Assembly: GCF_018390735.1 (NCBI RefSeq)
Contig: NZ_JAHBCL010000005.1
Coordinates: forward strand, 62,001-126,000
DNA: 64,000 nucleotides
Direction: 5' to 3'
Origin: Fusibacter paucivorans
GTDB taxonomy: Bacteria > Bacillota > Clostridia > Peptostreptococcales > Acidaminobacteraceae
Shown piece after piece: positions 1-9,224 of this stretch (position 1 is its first letter; every line of letters begins with the position of its first letter). Under the pieces are notes generated by a model. It was not told the origin of the DNA. It saw nothing but the letters and a program-made list of their open reading frames with translations, and made no database searches. The position numbers were made by a program, and so were the translations under genes.

Positions 1-514
1 GCATGGCTTCATAGCCCAATTGGCGATAAATGCGCATGGCGTTGGCAACGCTTAAATTCAAATTTTGAAAGTAGATAATAAAATCTCTTAGTTCATATTG
101 TTCACGGTATGATTCGATAATCTGTTCGAGTTTCTTTGGCCCTATTCCCGAGATCGAAAGCAGTTTTTCCGGTGTATACTGAATGACGTCCAGTACATCC
201 TTGCCAAATGTCTCAATGAGCAGCTGAGCTGTTGCTTCACCAATTCCCTTAATAACGCCCGACGCCAAGTAGCGATAGAGCGAAGCTTCATCTGTAGGCT
301 TGACGTGCTCGACATATTTCACTTTTAGCTGCATGCCATACTGCGCGTGATCATCAAGTTCACCCACGACTTTCAGCTGATCACCGTAATTGATAAACGG
401 CATAATGCCTTTAATGCTGATCGAATCATTTTCTGTTGTTAATACCGCAACAGCATAACCGTTGTCATCGTTATAGTATATAATTTCATCTATGATACCG
501 ATATAGGTCTCCAC
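1..514 (-). CDS. recD2: RecD2-like (YrrC) helicase, N-terminal part, cut by window edge
   Basis: Translating the minus strand gives about 171 residues that resemble the N-terminal region of RecD2, the RecBC-independent SF1B 5'-3' DNA helicase of Firmicutes. An OB-like start (YIGIIDEIIYY) is followed by the helix-hairpin-helix stretch 'SGVIKGIGEATAQLL' and 'LLSISGIGPKKLEQII', both typical of the family. The helicase motifs lie beyond the window. The start is a GTG preceded by AGGAGG eight bases upstream; no better ATG exists. RecD2 acts in DNA repair and replication-fork maintenance in the cytoplasm. It is read in the same direction as metK but lies downstream of a terminator, so it is probably a separate transcript. 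Confidence 0.85.
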   Translation of the reverse strand, partial: METYIGIIDEIIYYNDDNGYAVAVLTTENDSISIKGIMPFINYGDQLKVVGELDDHAQYGMQLKVKYVEHVKPTDEASLYRYLASGVIKGIGEATAQLLIETFGKDVLDVIQYTPEKLLSISGIGPKKLEQIIESYREQYELRDFIIYFQNLNLSVANAMRIYRQLGYEAM

Positions 515-587
515 TGAGCCGTCCTCCTGCACTGATCTCATTCTATCATAAAGGATTCTGCTTCGAAAGCGAATTTTCCATTTTATG

Positions 588-622
588 TAAAAAGGCACCG
601 ACTATTTTCTGTCGATGCCTTT
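588..622 (-). terminator. Intrinsic terminator after metK
   Basis: On the minus strand AAAGGCATCGAC and GTCGGTGCCTTT form a 12-bp stem with one wobble and an 8-nt loop, followed by a run of five T. It lies about 90 nt beyond the metK stop. Confidence 0.8.
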
Positions 623-709
623 GATAAACACATGCTTTTTCATCCTTGACAAGCGAATACGCAATGGATTAGCATCCTGTTGCCACCGATGATTTGTTTA
701 CAAACGCCC

Positions 710-1900
710 TTATGCGCCAAACGCAGCTTTCCGAAGCGCGTCAGCTTTATCCGTATGCTCCCAAGGCAAATCAATATCCGTTCTGCCGAAATGTCCGTAA
801 GCTGCTGTTTGTTTATAAATCGGACGTCTCAAGTCGAGGTCTCTGATAATCGCACCCGGCCTTAAATCAAAGTATTTCGCAATAAGTTCTGAAATAATGT
901 CTTCACTGATCTTAGCCGTTCCAAACGTTTCGACCATGATGGAAACAGGGTATGCAACACCAATCGCATAAGCGAGCTCAATCTCACACTTGTCAGCAAT
1001 CCCAGCTGCAACGATATTCTTTGCAACATAACGCGCTGCATAGGCGGCAGATCGGTCAACTTTTGTTGGATCTTTGCCCGAGAAAGCACCGCCGCCGTGA
1101 CGCGCATAGCCGCCATACGTATCAACGATGATCTTTCGGCCTGTTAAGCCCGCATCACCCTGAGGGCCGCCAATCACAAATCGTCCTGTAGGGTTTACAA
1201 AATAACGCGTATCAACCAGTAGCTCTTCCGGCACAATCGGCTTAATCACATATTTGATGAGGTCTTTCTCAATTTGTTCACGTTCAACATCTTCATCATG
1301 CTGTGTTGAAATCAGTACGGTATCAACGCGAACCGGTTTGCCGTCTTCGTCGTATTCCACCGTTACTTGCGTCTTGCCATCAGGTCTTAGATACGGCAGC
1401 GTGTCGTCTTTCCGAACTTCTGAAAGCTTCTGCGCCAGTTTATGCGCCAGTGAAATCGGCAGCGGCATTAATTCCGGCGTTTCATTGCAGGCATAGCCAA
1501 ACATAATCCCTTGATCGCCTGCACCAATAGCTTCTACAGCGTCAACCATTTTACCGTCTTTTTTTTCAAGTGCTTCATCAACACCCATAGCGATATCAGA
1601 AGACTGCTTGTCAATCGCTACGAGCACGCCGCATGTTTCACCATCAAAACCATACTTGGCTCTTGTATAGCCAATACTCTTAATGGTTTCACGCGCAACA
1701 TGCTGCATGTCTACATAACAGTCCGTTGTAATTTCGCCGGCAATGAGTACGAGGCCCGTCGTTACCGATGTTTCACAAGCGACGCGCGCATTATTGTCCT
1801 GTTCGAAAATGGCATCTAAAATGGCATCCGAAATCTGATCACATATTTTGTCCGGATGTCCTTCAGTGACTGATTCTGACGTAAAAAGTCTTTTACCCAT
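710..1900 (-). CDS. metK: S-adenosylmethionine synthetase
   Basis: MetK makes S-adenosylmethionine from ATP and methionine in the cytosol. The 396-residue product has the family start '[14 protein letters not shown]', the ATP/metal-binding '[12 protein letters not shown]' near residue 118 and the P-loop-like '[16 protein letters not shown]' near residue 270. The length matches the family. The frame stays open for 17 more codons upstream, but the ATG chosen has CGGAGGT eight bases before it and all homologues begin there. It is monocistronic: a SAM-I riboswitch with its own terminator lies upstream and an intrinsic terminator downstream. The riboswitch would shut the gene off when its product SAM is abundant. 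Confidence 0.97.
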   Translation of the reverse strand: MGKRLFTSESVTEGHPDKICDQISDAILDAIFEQDNNARVACETSVTTGLVLIAGEITTDCYVDMQHVARETIKSIGYTRAKYGFDGETCGVLVAIDKQSSDIAMGVDEALEKKDGKMVDAVEAIGAGDQGIMFGYACNETPELMPLPISLAHKLAQKLSEVRKDDTLPYLRPDGKTQVTVEYDEDGKPVRVDTVLISTQHDEDVEREQIEKDLIKYVIKPIVPEELLVDTRYFVNPTGRFVIGGPQGDAGLTGRKIIVDTYGGYARHGGGAFSGKDPTKVDRSAAYAARYVAKNIVAAGIADKCEIELAYAIGVAYPVSIMVETFGTAKISEDIISELIAKYFDLRPGAIIRDLDLRRPIYKQTAAYGHFGRTDIDLPWEHTDKADALRKAAFGA

Positions 1901-1976
1901 ATGTTTACCTCCGTTTTTCAATATTAGCGATCCCGTTATCTCTTGTGACATCTATCATAAAAGTAGATTTAGAACA

Positions 1977-2118
1977 TAAAAAAACCTTTTCAATGAAAAG
2001 GTAATATGTTCGATATCACCTCATCTTCCAGACGACATTGCGTCTGTAGGACTTAGCACCGTGTTATAACCGGTTGCCGGACTTCATAGGGCCTATTCCC
2101 TCCATCTCTCTTGATAAG
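1977..2118 (-). promoter_or_regulatory. SAM-I (S-box) riboswitch with terminator
   Basis: The minus-strand leader of metK carries the S-box core: a P1 strand CTTATC, then AGAGAGATGGAGGGA, GGCCCTATGAAG, CCGGCAACC, GGTGCTAAGTCC and a closing P1 strand GATGAG. These are the conserved blocks of the SAM-I aptamer, in the right order. About 20 nt further downstream ACCTTTT and AAAAGGT form a hairpin followed by seven T, the expression-platform terminator. SAM binding should stabilise P1, release the terminator and stop metK transcription. Confidence 0.96.
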
Positions 2119-2155
2119 GATTGCTATAAAATTTTTAAAGCTCAATTGCAATGCT

Positions 2156-2185
2156 ATCATAGCACAATCGCCTTATCCAATGCAA
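2156..2185 (-). promoter_or_regulatory. Sigma-A promoter for the metK riboswitch leader
   Basis: On the minus strand TTGCAT and TATGAT are separated by 18 bp, and the -10 is preceded by TGC (extended -10). It ends about 37 bp before the S-box P1 helix, so the whole aptamer is inside the predicted transcript. Confidence 0.6.
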
Positions 2186-2262
2186 TCATTTTTTTATGAA
2201 CAATGTGTAATGCATCACTGGGTTCATACCCATTTGATGTTTCCTCACACAAATAATGCATC

Positions 2263-3450
2263 CTAAAAAGCGTGATGATCAAGAAAGTCAAAGATATTGT
2301 CAAAGGCACTTTGCGCGAAACTAAACGTTACCGCTAAATCCGTTCGCAATTCGCAGACAAAGCTCAAACTGTGTTCATAAATACCGTTATCGTGAAATTG
2401 CTGATCAATTTCAGCAATATGTGCCTGCTCAAAACTGGCAATAACGACTTGACCTGAGAGTGCAAAAAAATATGCGGCATATAGATCCCCATTGAGATAA
2501 TAAGGATTTTCCGATACATGGTGATTGTCCGAGTTATATTCGAGGTACAAATTGCCGCCGCGATAAGCCTGTTTCATTAATTCAGGATTACTGCGTTCAA
2601 AACGCCGCTCCAAAAAGGAATCTTTCGCATGCAGCACCAACATATATTCTGGCTTATTTAAATTAAAAGAAGCTTCAATGCTAGATACTGTCAGCGATTC
2701 CTTTATCGATACGGATGAGATCTGAACATCTCCTTTAGGCAATTGGTCCAACCCATCTGCGTATTTATTTTCGCCGGAAACGGTTAATGTCAGTACCATC
2801 AGACGATATTTTTCTTCAAAATCAATGAGTGCAGAAGCCTCGTAACGGCGTTCACGGTCAGATATATCGGAAGCCATCAGCGGCGTTACCGTATTTTTTA
2901 ACAATGTACAAGGGTAATCTGTAAGCGACGCCATCGCCGCTTGATCTCCCTTAAAGAGCATGGATGCACCGTAGTTGTCACAGCCGATCAGCCGCATAAG
3001 GAAATAGTTGATGGCACTGATATCGGTCAGCCGTTCGGGCATCAGCACACGCGTTGCCGATTCGAGCACTTCTTCCGGCAACGTCTGGTTTAAGGAATGT
3101 TCAAACCATTCGAAGTCAACGAGCAGCGTCGTCGAATCGGGATCGACATCTCTCGCAGCGGCAATGAGCGCCAACGCTTCTTCAAAAGTCAACGATATAA
3201 AACGACCGCCGAGCCCGCCTGTGATGCCGCTTCGAACGCGCTCAATCTCTTCAGGATCCCCTCGAAAAAACTGATGGTAACCGTCAATGCCGTAAGATTC
3301 GTAATCGAGATGGAAAATTTGGAGACATTCACCTGCATTGGCAGATGTCCAGTAGATTTCGAGCCCAACGACACCCATGAGCCGCGTATCCGTGGCACGT
3401 GCGCTTGAAAATGTGTAGACATGTCCTGCTTCTTTAAAAGTGTTATGCAC
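2263..3450 (-). CDS. Unknown protein, downstream partner of pgcA
   Basis: I do not recognise this 395-residue protein. It has no signal peptide, no clear transmembrane segment and no Walker or metal motif. It is acidic and rich in aromatic and beta-prone stretches and reads like a globular cytoplasmic protein with repeated beta sheets. It starts with GTG; GGAG lies about 7-8 nt upstream inside the 3' end of pgcA, and the two genes overlap by 8 nt. It is therefore almost certainly translated from the pgcA mRNA, and a role linked to sugar phosphates or polysaccharide is an inference from that coupling only. Codon use resembles its neighbours. Confidence 0.75.
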   Translation of the reverse strand: MHNTFKEAGHVYTFSSARATDTRLMGVVGLEIYWTSANAGECLQIFHLDYESYGIDGYHQFFRGDPEEIERVRSGITGGLGGRFISLTFEEALALIAAARDVDPDSTTLLVDFEWFEHSLNQTLPEEVLESATRVLMPERLTDISAINYFLMRLIGCDNYGASMLFKGDQAAMASLTDYPCTLLKNTVTPLMASDISDRERRYEASALIDFEEKYRLMVLTLTVSGENKYADGLDQLPKGDVQISSVSIKESLTVSSIEASFNLNKPEYMLVLHAKDSFLERRFERSNPELMKQAYRGGNLYLEYNSDNHHVSENPYYLNGDLYAAYFFALSGQVVIASFEQAHIAEIDQQFHDNGIYEHSLSFVCELRTDLAVTFSFAQSAFDNIFDFLDHHAF

Positions 3451-5110
3451 GTATTTTCTCCAAAATCATCGCCTTGTAATATTCAAGCTTCTCTTTCGCA
3501 GCTTGGGCGCTGGCATCGGCTATCGAGAAATAGACTTTTAACTTTGGCTCAGTACCAGACGGCCTTAAAACAAACCATGACCGATCATCCAAGTAAAATT
3601 TGAGCACATTGGATTTTGGCAGTCCGGTTCCCTCTGCTTGATAGTCAACCATTTTTTGTACCGGCACCATGTCTTCGCCCGCTGTCCGGAACTTCATCAT
3701 AATGGCTTCCATTTCCTGATGACCTTCACGTCCTTCAAATTGTTTTGAAATGGTTTCTTCCAAGAAATAACCGTGTTTTTGATAGATATCATCAAGCTGC
3801 ATCAACAGCGTTTTGCCTTGCTTTCGGTAGTATTCCGTCATTTCAATTGCCAAAAGCGTCCCCATGACAGCATCCTTATCGCGCACTTCCGGAGAGAACA
3901 AGTAACCGTAGCTTTCTTCATAACCCAAAATAAAATGCTCGCGATCTTTTTCGATTTGTTCACCGATAAATTTAAAGCCCGTCAGCGTTTGGATACACCG
4001 AACGCCATAGGCTTCCGCCTGCGCCACAGCCAAATTAGAGGAGACAATGGTGTTGACAATATAGGCCTGATCGGACCAATGCGCTTTTGATGATAAGACA
4101 TAGTCAATAAATAATGAGCCAATTTGATTGCCCGTCAAAACTTTGTAATGATTCTGATCTTTGATCAATAAGCCAATGCGATCACAGTCTGGATCTGTCG
4201 CAATTGCCAGATCGGCATCATATCGTTCCGCATACTCTATCGCCAGCGCAAATGCCTCGTATTCTTCGGGATTGGGTTTACGACAGGTTGGAAAATCCCC
4301 GTCCGGCGTCATCTGAGCCTCTACCGGGATAAGCCCTGAAAATGATAACTCCTTCAATGTTCTGGCAACCGTTGCACCACCTGTTCCGTGAAGCGGTGTA
4401 TAAACGACCTTAAGATCTGAATGCATCAATAGATCAGGTCTAATGGAAACATTTTTAACCATTTCCACATAAGGCAAGTCCACTGCTTCGTCAATGAGTT
4501 TCAGCAATTCCTTTTGAACAGCTTCTTTTTTATCAAGACGCTTTACCATACTGAATTCCACGACGGCATTGACTTCCTCGACCAGAGCGTCCGCCAGGGC
4601 AGGAATGAGCTGACAGCCTGTTTCATCATAAACCTTGTAGCCATTGTACTCGGGCGGATTATGACTCGCTGTCACCATGACACCGCCGATACAGTTCAGA
4701 TGACGCACGGCAAACGATAATTCCGGCGTCGTGCGAACACCGTTAAACAGATAGGCCTTAATGCCGTTGCCTGCCATAACAAGTGCTGTTTCAAGCGCAA
4801 ACTCGTAAGACTTGTGTCGCGAATCATAGGCAATCGCCACTGCCAACTGATAGGTACCCTCAAGTGCAGCGTGACGTTTGAGCAGAAAGTTTGCGAAACC
4901 CTGCGTCGCTTTACGGACGATGTATTCATTAATACGGTTTGTTCCCGCGCCAATAATACCGCGCATCCCAGCTGTTCCAAAAGCCAAGTCTTGGTAAAAA
5001 CGTTCTTCTATTTCTTCTGTATCCGAAGCGATGGAATCGAGTTCCGCTCGAAAAGCTTCATCAAAATATTCGTTGTTTCGCCACGCTTCATATCGATCAA
5101 TTGCACGCAT
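3443..5110 (-). CDS. pgcA: Alpha-phosphoglucomutase / phosphomannomutase (PgcA type)
   Basis: This 555-residue alpha-D-phosphohexomutase interconverts sugar 1- and 6-phosphates (glucose, possibly mannose) in the cytosol, feeding UDP-glucose and cell-wall sugar synthesis. The sequence shows the N-terminal 'FGTAGMRGIIGAG' substrate loop, the catalytic phosphoserine loop 'VTASHNPPEYNGYK' near residue 145, the metal-binding 'DPDCDRIG' near residue 305, the sugar-binding 'GYEESYGY' near 400 and the phosphate-binding 'RPSGTEPKLKVY' near the C-terminus. Length is normal for the Firmicutes PgcA type. GAGGAGG sits 8 nt before the ATG. The 3' end overlaps the next, unknown gene, and a patatin-like gene lies 12 nt upstream in the same direction. 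Confidence 0.93.
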   Translation of the reverse strand: MRAIDRYEAWRNNEYFDEAFRAELDSIASDTEEIEERFYQDLAFGTAGMRGIIGAGTNRINEYIVRKATQGFANFLLKRHAALEGTYQLAVAIAYDSRHKSYEFALETALVMAGNGIKAYLFNGVRTTPELSFAVRHLNCIGGVMVTASHNPPEYNGYKVYDETGCQLIPALADALVEEVNAVVEFSMVKRLDKKEAVQKELLKLIDEAVDLPYVEMVKNVSIRPDLLMHSDLKVVYTPLHGTGGATVARTLKELSFSGLIPVEAQMTPDGDFPTCRKPNPEEYEAFALAIEYAERYDADLAIATDPDCDRIGLLIKDQNHYKVLTGNQIGSLFIDYVLSSKAHWSDQAYIVNTIVSSNLAVAQAEAYGVRCIQTLTGFKFIGEQIEKDREHFILGYEESYGYLFSPEVRDKDAVMGTLLAIEMTEYYRKQGKTLLMQLDDIYQKHGYFLEETISKQFEGREGHQEMEAIMMKFRTAGEDMVPVQKMVDYQAEGTGLPKSNVLKFYLDDRSWFVLRPSGTEPKLKVYFSIADASAQAAKEKLEYYKAMILEKIRA

Positions 5111-5122
5111 GTTCTAGCCTCC

Positions 5123-6412
5123 TCATTGATTGCCTTTTGGCAGGTTGGAAATCATTTGTCTTTCCGTCGACACGTCTGACTGTAGTAACAGATAAAGAAT
5201 GTATTCGAGAAATTGTCGCCGCTGTTTTGACCAGATCAGCGCGATCCCAGTGTTTTTAATAAAGTTAAGTAAGTGAATCGATAAGCCATCCAGTGTTCGC
5301 GTCAGTTCCAGCGCCTCTTTTGAATAATGTGCATTAACGGCTTCTATCAAGGTTTCAAGTGTATAAAACGTCAGTCTTTCAATGCCCGCTTCTTCTGCCA
5401 GCGCTTCATAAAACGCCAAAAAGATCTCACCATAGGCCGCATCTCTGGATAGCTTTAACACATCACAAAGCGTTGGCAAAAGTGTTTCAAAAATAAAACG
5501 CCTCGGAGGCTGCTGAACATCCATGGTATTCATTAGCTGCGTCGTTAAATGATTTGGCAAATTCGCCAATCGATTAAAGACGTCATCTTCTGACCAAACT
5601 TCTGTGATATAGTAAACTTTTCCCTTTAGTTTTTTAAAATACCGATAGGCATCATAATACCCGAGTTTCATATTATAAGCCGCACGTTTTGGATCTATTT
5701 CCAAGGTCTTTCCCAAATCCTCCGACGGTATAATCGTTACCACCTTATCGGCATCTTCTTTTTTAACCTTTCGGATACGCCCCATGCCCATAATGCGAAT
5801 GGCAATGACTTCATCATAACCTCGCTCGATTAGCATATTGACAGGAAGATTATCGAAAAAACCGCCGTCCAGAAAAACCTTGTTATTGATCTTTTCCAGT
5901 TTAAATGCCGGGAAATTGGCGGAAGCAATGATATAGTCAATCAACATGCCCGGTTCAATACCGTCAACAAAGCGTTCGATCGGCTTCAAATCTGTCAGCG
6001 AAAGTGTGACAAGACCGTATTCTATATTTGAACTGCGTATTTTTTCTTCATCGACAATGCGGCGCAAATAGGCGCGATAAGGCGATACATCAAGCCCACC
6101 CTGCTTAATCGTGTCAATGACGAGCTGTCTGAGCTTGTCGGCATCTTCTTTAAAGTCGAGCTTAACCAGTTTTGCCAATAGTTCTTTATCGCCGTTAATG
6201 ATGTCGCCAACTTCTGTCCCTAACCAAACATCTTCCATAAGTTTTAGATCTTGCATCGCAATCATTGCACCGTTAATGGCACCGATTGATGCACCGACCA
6301 CCCCTTCATAGGGAACGCCGATTTCATGGATGGCCTGCATGACGCCTAACTGATAGGAACCTTTTGCTCCGCCGCCTTCAAGCGCAATACCACGTTTTAT
6401 ATGTTCTGACAT
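5123..6412 (-). CDS. Patatin-like phospholipase
   Basis: This is a 429-residue patatin-family lipid acyl hydrolase with a Ser-Asp dyad. The N-terminus carries the glycine-rich oxyanion motif 'LEGGGAKGSYQLG', then the nucleophile elbow 'GASIGAINGA' (GxSxG, Ser near residue 45), and the catalytic Asp in 'FLDGGFFDNLPV' near residue 185. The catalytic domain ends near residue 280; the remaining ~150 residues, helical and without recognisable motifs, are unusual for short bacterial patatins. No signal peptide is seen, so it probably acts on the inner face of the membrane. The ATG has GGAGGT 9 nt upstream. It lies between flgJ and pgcA on the same strand; substrate is unknown. Confidence 0.85.
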   Translation of the reverse strand: MSEHIKRGIALEGGGAKGSYQLGVMQAIHEIGVPYEGVVGASIGAINGAMIAMQDLKLMEDVWLGTEVGDIINGDKELLAKLVKLDFKEDADKLRQLVIDTIKQGGLDVSPYRAYLRRIVDEEKIRSSNIEYGLVTLSLTDLKPIERFVDGIEPGMLIDYIIASANFPAFKLEKINNKVFLDGGFFDNLPVNMLIERGYDEVIAIRIMGMGRIRKVKKEDADKVVTIIPSEDLGKTLEIDPKRAAYNMKLGYYDAYRYFKKLKGKVYYITEVWSEDDVFNRLANLPNHLTTQLMNTMDVQQPPRRFIFETLLPTLCDVLKLSRDAAYGEIFLAFYEALAEEAGIERLTFYTLETLIEAVNAHYSKEALELTRTLDGLSIHLLNFIKNTGIALIWSKQRRQFLEYILYLLLQSDVSTERQMISNLPKGNQ

Positions 6413-6508
6413 GATGAACTTACCTCCACAAATAGATAATACCCTAAAATGGTGCAATAAAAAAGGGCTACCCCATAAAATTTACAGTGTCTCCCATTCC
6501 TATACGCC

Positions 6509-6940
6509 TTATTTTGTTGTGAGGATATCCATCATCAATTGATCAATCGATGATGACTGGTCATCGGAAACCGTTTCTTCCGAATTCGCATAAGCCTGAC
6601 GCGTGAGCGCCTTTGCCATGAGATCTGCAATACCAATACCACCGCCCTCGGCAATATTATTCGCCGTCTCTTCATCCAGCATGCCTTCAAACGTTTCTCT
6701 CGCCTGACTCTTTTCAGTCAGTCCACCTTCTTGCACCGTATTGCGCATCTGTTTCAACAACATATTGATAAACAAGGCTTCAAATTGTTTACAGACATCT
6801 CGGATGGCTTCATCGTCGCCCGCGGCCTGCGCGTTTTCGAGCTGCGTTTTAAAGTCTTTGCCCTCGCTGCTGTCCGTGACAGTCTGAAGCGCTGAAGCTA
6901 CGTCATAATTGCCGCTTAAACTTGATGAATCAATTTTCAT
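6509..6940 (-). CDS. Flagellar rod-binding protein, FlgJ N-domain type
   Basis: A 143-residue protein with the rod-binding domain found at the N-terminus of FlgJ: 'DVCKQFEALFINMLLKQMRNTV' (residues ~46-66) followed by 'FEGMLDEETANNIAEGGGIGIADLMAKAL'. The peptidoglycan hydrolase half of proteobacterial FlgJ is absent, which is normal in Firmicutes. It probably caps or chaperones assembly of the flagellar rod. It lies directly after flgF and flgG in the same direction, so it is the third gene of a small rod operon. GGAGGT lies 10 nt before the ATG. Confidence 0.88.
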   Translation of the reverse strand: MKIDSSSLSGNYDVASALQTVTDSSEGKDFKTQLENAQAAGDDEAIRDVCKQFEALFINMLLKQMRNTVQEGGLTEKSQARETFEGMLDEETANNIAEGGGIGIADLMAKALTRQAYANSEETVSDDQSSSIDQLMMDILTTK

Positions 6941-7024
6941 AGTGCATTACACCTCCAATGCGATCTGAAAGATATAAAAATCTTAAACATTCAGGTCACA
7001 CATTTATCATATCAAAGAATCTGT

Positions 7025-7819
7025 TTATCGTTTCAAGTTATTAGCGATTTCAAGCAGTCTGTCTGCCGTTTGGATGGACTTTGAGTTAATCTCATAGGCG
7101 CGTTCAGCTGTAATAAGATTAATCATTTCATCGACGATTTGGACGTTGCTGTTCTCAACAAATCCCTGTAGGACTTCTGTCTTATCCTCCGTATCAATGC
7201 CTTCAATCGGAATACCAGATGCTGTCGTTTCCTTGTAAAAGTTTCTACCGACGGATTCAAGCCCTGCTGCATTGACAAATTTCACGAGCATAAAGTTGTC
7301 AAGCGCTTCATAAGTATCAGAACCGGCGCGCTTTACAGTTAAATTCCCAAGTGAATCAGACGCGATCTCTTTGGCATCGTCACCTAGCAGAATGTCGCCG
7401 CCCGACCCTTGGACATAGTAACCATCCGAGGTCACGAGTTTTGATCCCTGATCGGTTACGGCAATTTTAAAACTGCCGTCTTTAGTATAACGGTAATTGC
7501 CGTTTTCATCAATTACTGTAAAAAAATGCTCACCGTTAATGGCAAAATCGAGATCATTTTCTGTCTGTTGCAGATTCCCTGTTGTAAAGTCTCGAAGCGT
7601 TGCAGAGGTCATAACACCATGCCCAATCTCGATGGGAACAGGGCTGCCTTCATTTTGAATCTGATCAATCTGCGTATAAGAATCATACATGATGTCTTTA
7701 AATTCGACTCTTTGGTTTTTAAAACCCGTCGTATTGACATTCGCGATATTATTAGATATCGTGTCAATTTTAAGCTGCAAGTTCTTCATGCCGGATGCGG
7801 CAGACCACAATGCTTTCAT
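7025..7819 (-). CDS. flgG: Flagellar basal-body distal rod protein FlgG
   Basis: This 264-residue protein starts with 'MKALWSAASGMKNLQLKIDTISNNIANVNTTG', the hallmark N-terminal coiled-coil and 'ANVNTTGFK' motif of axial rod proteins, and ends with the matching C-terminal helix 'INLITAERAYEINSKSIQTADRLLEIANNL'. The middle contains the FlgG/FlgE-like beta domain. FlgG builds the distal rod of the flagellar drive shaft and is exported through the flagellar type III system without a cleaved signal. GGAGG precedes the ATG by 6 nt. Together with the upstream paralogue it corresponds to flhO-flhP of Bacillus subtilis, which sit in the same place after mbl. Confidence 0.94.
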   Translation of the reverse strand: MKALWSAASGMKNLQLKIDTISNNIANVNTTGFKNQRVEFKDIMYDSYTQIDQIQNEGSPVPIEIGHGVMTSATLRDFTTGNLQQTENDLDFAINGEHFFTVIDENGNYRYTKDGSFKIAVTDQGSKLVTSDGYYVQGSGGDILLGDDAKEIASDSLGNLTVKRAGSDTYEALDNFMLVKFVNAAGLESVGRNFYKETTASGIPIEGIDTEDKTEVLQGFVENSNVQIVDEMINLITAERAYEINSKSIQTADRLLEIANNLKR

Positions 7820-7835
7820 TTAAACCTCCCGTTTC

Positions 7836-8906
7836 CTATACTCTTCCGAGATCATTAACCGCTTTGCCGAGTAGTTCGTCAATGGTTGTAACAACTTTTT
7901 GATTGGATTCATAATTTCTGTTCAGCTCAATGAGATTAATCATTTCTGCAATAGCATCTACATTGGAATGTTCAATAATACCTTGCTTGACTTCGCCTTC
8001 AAAATCAACCATTTCTCCGGTAGGGTTGTCGACAAATTTGAAAAATGTACCACCTACTTTTTTGAGATCTGCAATATTAGTGAAATTTGAAAGCGTTAAT
8101 TTATCTGTAATTTCATTATCCTGAATAACTTCGCCAAATTCATTAATGGAAAAATCTTCACTGGTAATAACAATGGGACCGTCAAGTCCAATAACATTGT
8201 AACCATCCATTGTGACGAGTTCATTATACTGGTTAATGGTAAAAGCGCCATTACGCGTATACATCGTCCCCTGCGGTGTATCAATATTAAAGAAGCCATC
8301 ACCTTGCAAGGCGACATCGTATTTTGAATTGGTCACTTCCAGCTGTCCCGCCTCAAAGTCTGTCGCGATTTTATAAGCCTTGATGCCGGCGCCCATGGTG
8401 CCGATGACCGTTGGCATCGTAGAAACGGCAATATTGTCCACATACGAGCCATCGACACTTAAATTGCCTTGTGCGTCGACTGCGAAGTCGCCGTCTCCAA
8501 CATAAATAGGACCATTGCTTCCCAGAACTTCATTACCTTTTAAATAATCTATCGTACCACCAATATTTTCATATTTTGTTCTTAAATAGCCGTCAATATC
8601 TTTAATGAGAACGACTTCGTTATCATAATGAATACCCTCATCCGTTTGTACTCTGAAGTAGCCGCCATCTGTCTTTAAATTATAAGCGTTATCTGACTGC
8701 GTCATGGTTACATTTGGCGCCATCGCATTGTAGGGGTAATCGGATCCGTTGATTCTTGTAAACAATCTATCATTAAATGATTCAACTTCCACGCGATCCT
8801 TTTTAAAGCCGCTGCTGTTGACATTTGCTAAGTTATTGCTTATGGCGTCTATTCGATGGGTGTTTGTCACCAGCGCCGTCGATGCGACGTAAAGGCCTTT
8901 TACCAT
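7836..8906 (-). CDS. flgF: Flagellar basal-body rod protein, FlgF/FlhO type
   Basis: This 356-residue paralogue of FlgG starts 'MVKGLYVASTALVTNTHRID' and has the rod motif 'ISNNLANVNSSGFKKDRV' and a C-terminal 'MINLIELNRNYESNQKVVTTIDELL' helix. The central beta domain is about 90 residues longer than in FlgG. It should form the proximal rod segment below FlgG. The reading frame extends nine codons upstream, but the ATG used here has GGAGGT 6 nt before it and matches family starts. It is the first gene of the flgF-flgG-flgJ set, and a possible promoter lies about 65 bp upstream of its start. Confidence 0.9.
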   Translation of the reverse strand: MVKGLYVASTALVTNTHRIDAISNNLANVNSSGFKKDRVEVESFNDRLFTRINGSDYPYNAMAPNVTMTQSDNAYNLKTDGGYFRVQTDEGIHYDNEVVLIKDIDGYLRTKYENIGGTIDYLKGNEVLGSNGPIYVGDGDFAVDAQGNLSVDGSYVDNIAVSTMPTVIGTMGAGIKAYKIATDFEAGQLEVTNSKYDVALQGDGFFNIDTPQGTMYTRNGAFTINQYNELVTMDGYNVIGLDGPIVITSEDFSINEFGEVIQDNEITDKLTLSNFTNIADLKKVGGTFFKFVDNPTGEMVDFEGEVKQGIIEHSNVDAIAEMINLIELNRNYESNQKVVTTIDELLGKAVNDLGRV

Positions 8907-8971
8907 TTCTACCTCCAGTGTAAATAGGTTCAACTATTCTATCGTCACAATGCGGCTAATACTTTAGCAAA

Positions 8972-9000
8972 AGTGTATGATTCTATCTGGCACTTTTCAA
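8972..9000 (-). promoter_or_regulatory. Possible sigma-A promoter for flgF-flgG-flgJ
   Basis: TTGAAA and TACACT are separated by 17 bp on the minus strand, about 65 bp before the flgF start. The -10 matches only four of six consensus bases. No sigma-D (flagellar) promoter was recognised nearby. Confidence 0.35.
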
Positions 9001-9146
9001 CATCATCCATATTTCACCATTTTTCATTTGATAATCGCTATCAGCTAATCCTTGATTTTGTAACTATTAAGTATTTCGATAGACTTTCTTGTTAAAACTG
9101 TGTTATTCGGGTTGAAGCCTATCCCTAAAAATGATATATTCAAAGT

Positions 9147-9224
9147 GGTTAAATACCATACCCTTTATTAATTTCAATTTCCTCATTTTGGGCGTGTCAT
9201 TTTATGATCACACCCACTTTTTTT
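9147..9224 (+). ncRNA. Candidate small RNA with own promoter and terminator
   Basis: On the plus strand TTGAAG (9112-9117) and TATATT (9135-9140) are 17 bp apart, and the -10 is preceded by TGA (extended -10). About 40 nt after the predicted start, TGGGCGTGTCA and TGATCACACCCA form a hairpin (one C-A mismatch, one bulge) followed by CTTTTTTT. The segment contains no start codon. This arrangement, opposite in direction to every neighbouring gene, suggests a transcript of roughly 75-80 nt. It matches no RNA family I know. Confidence 0.3.
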
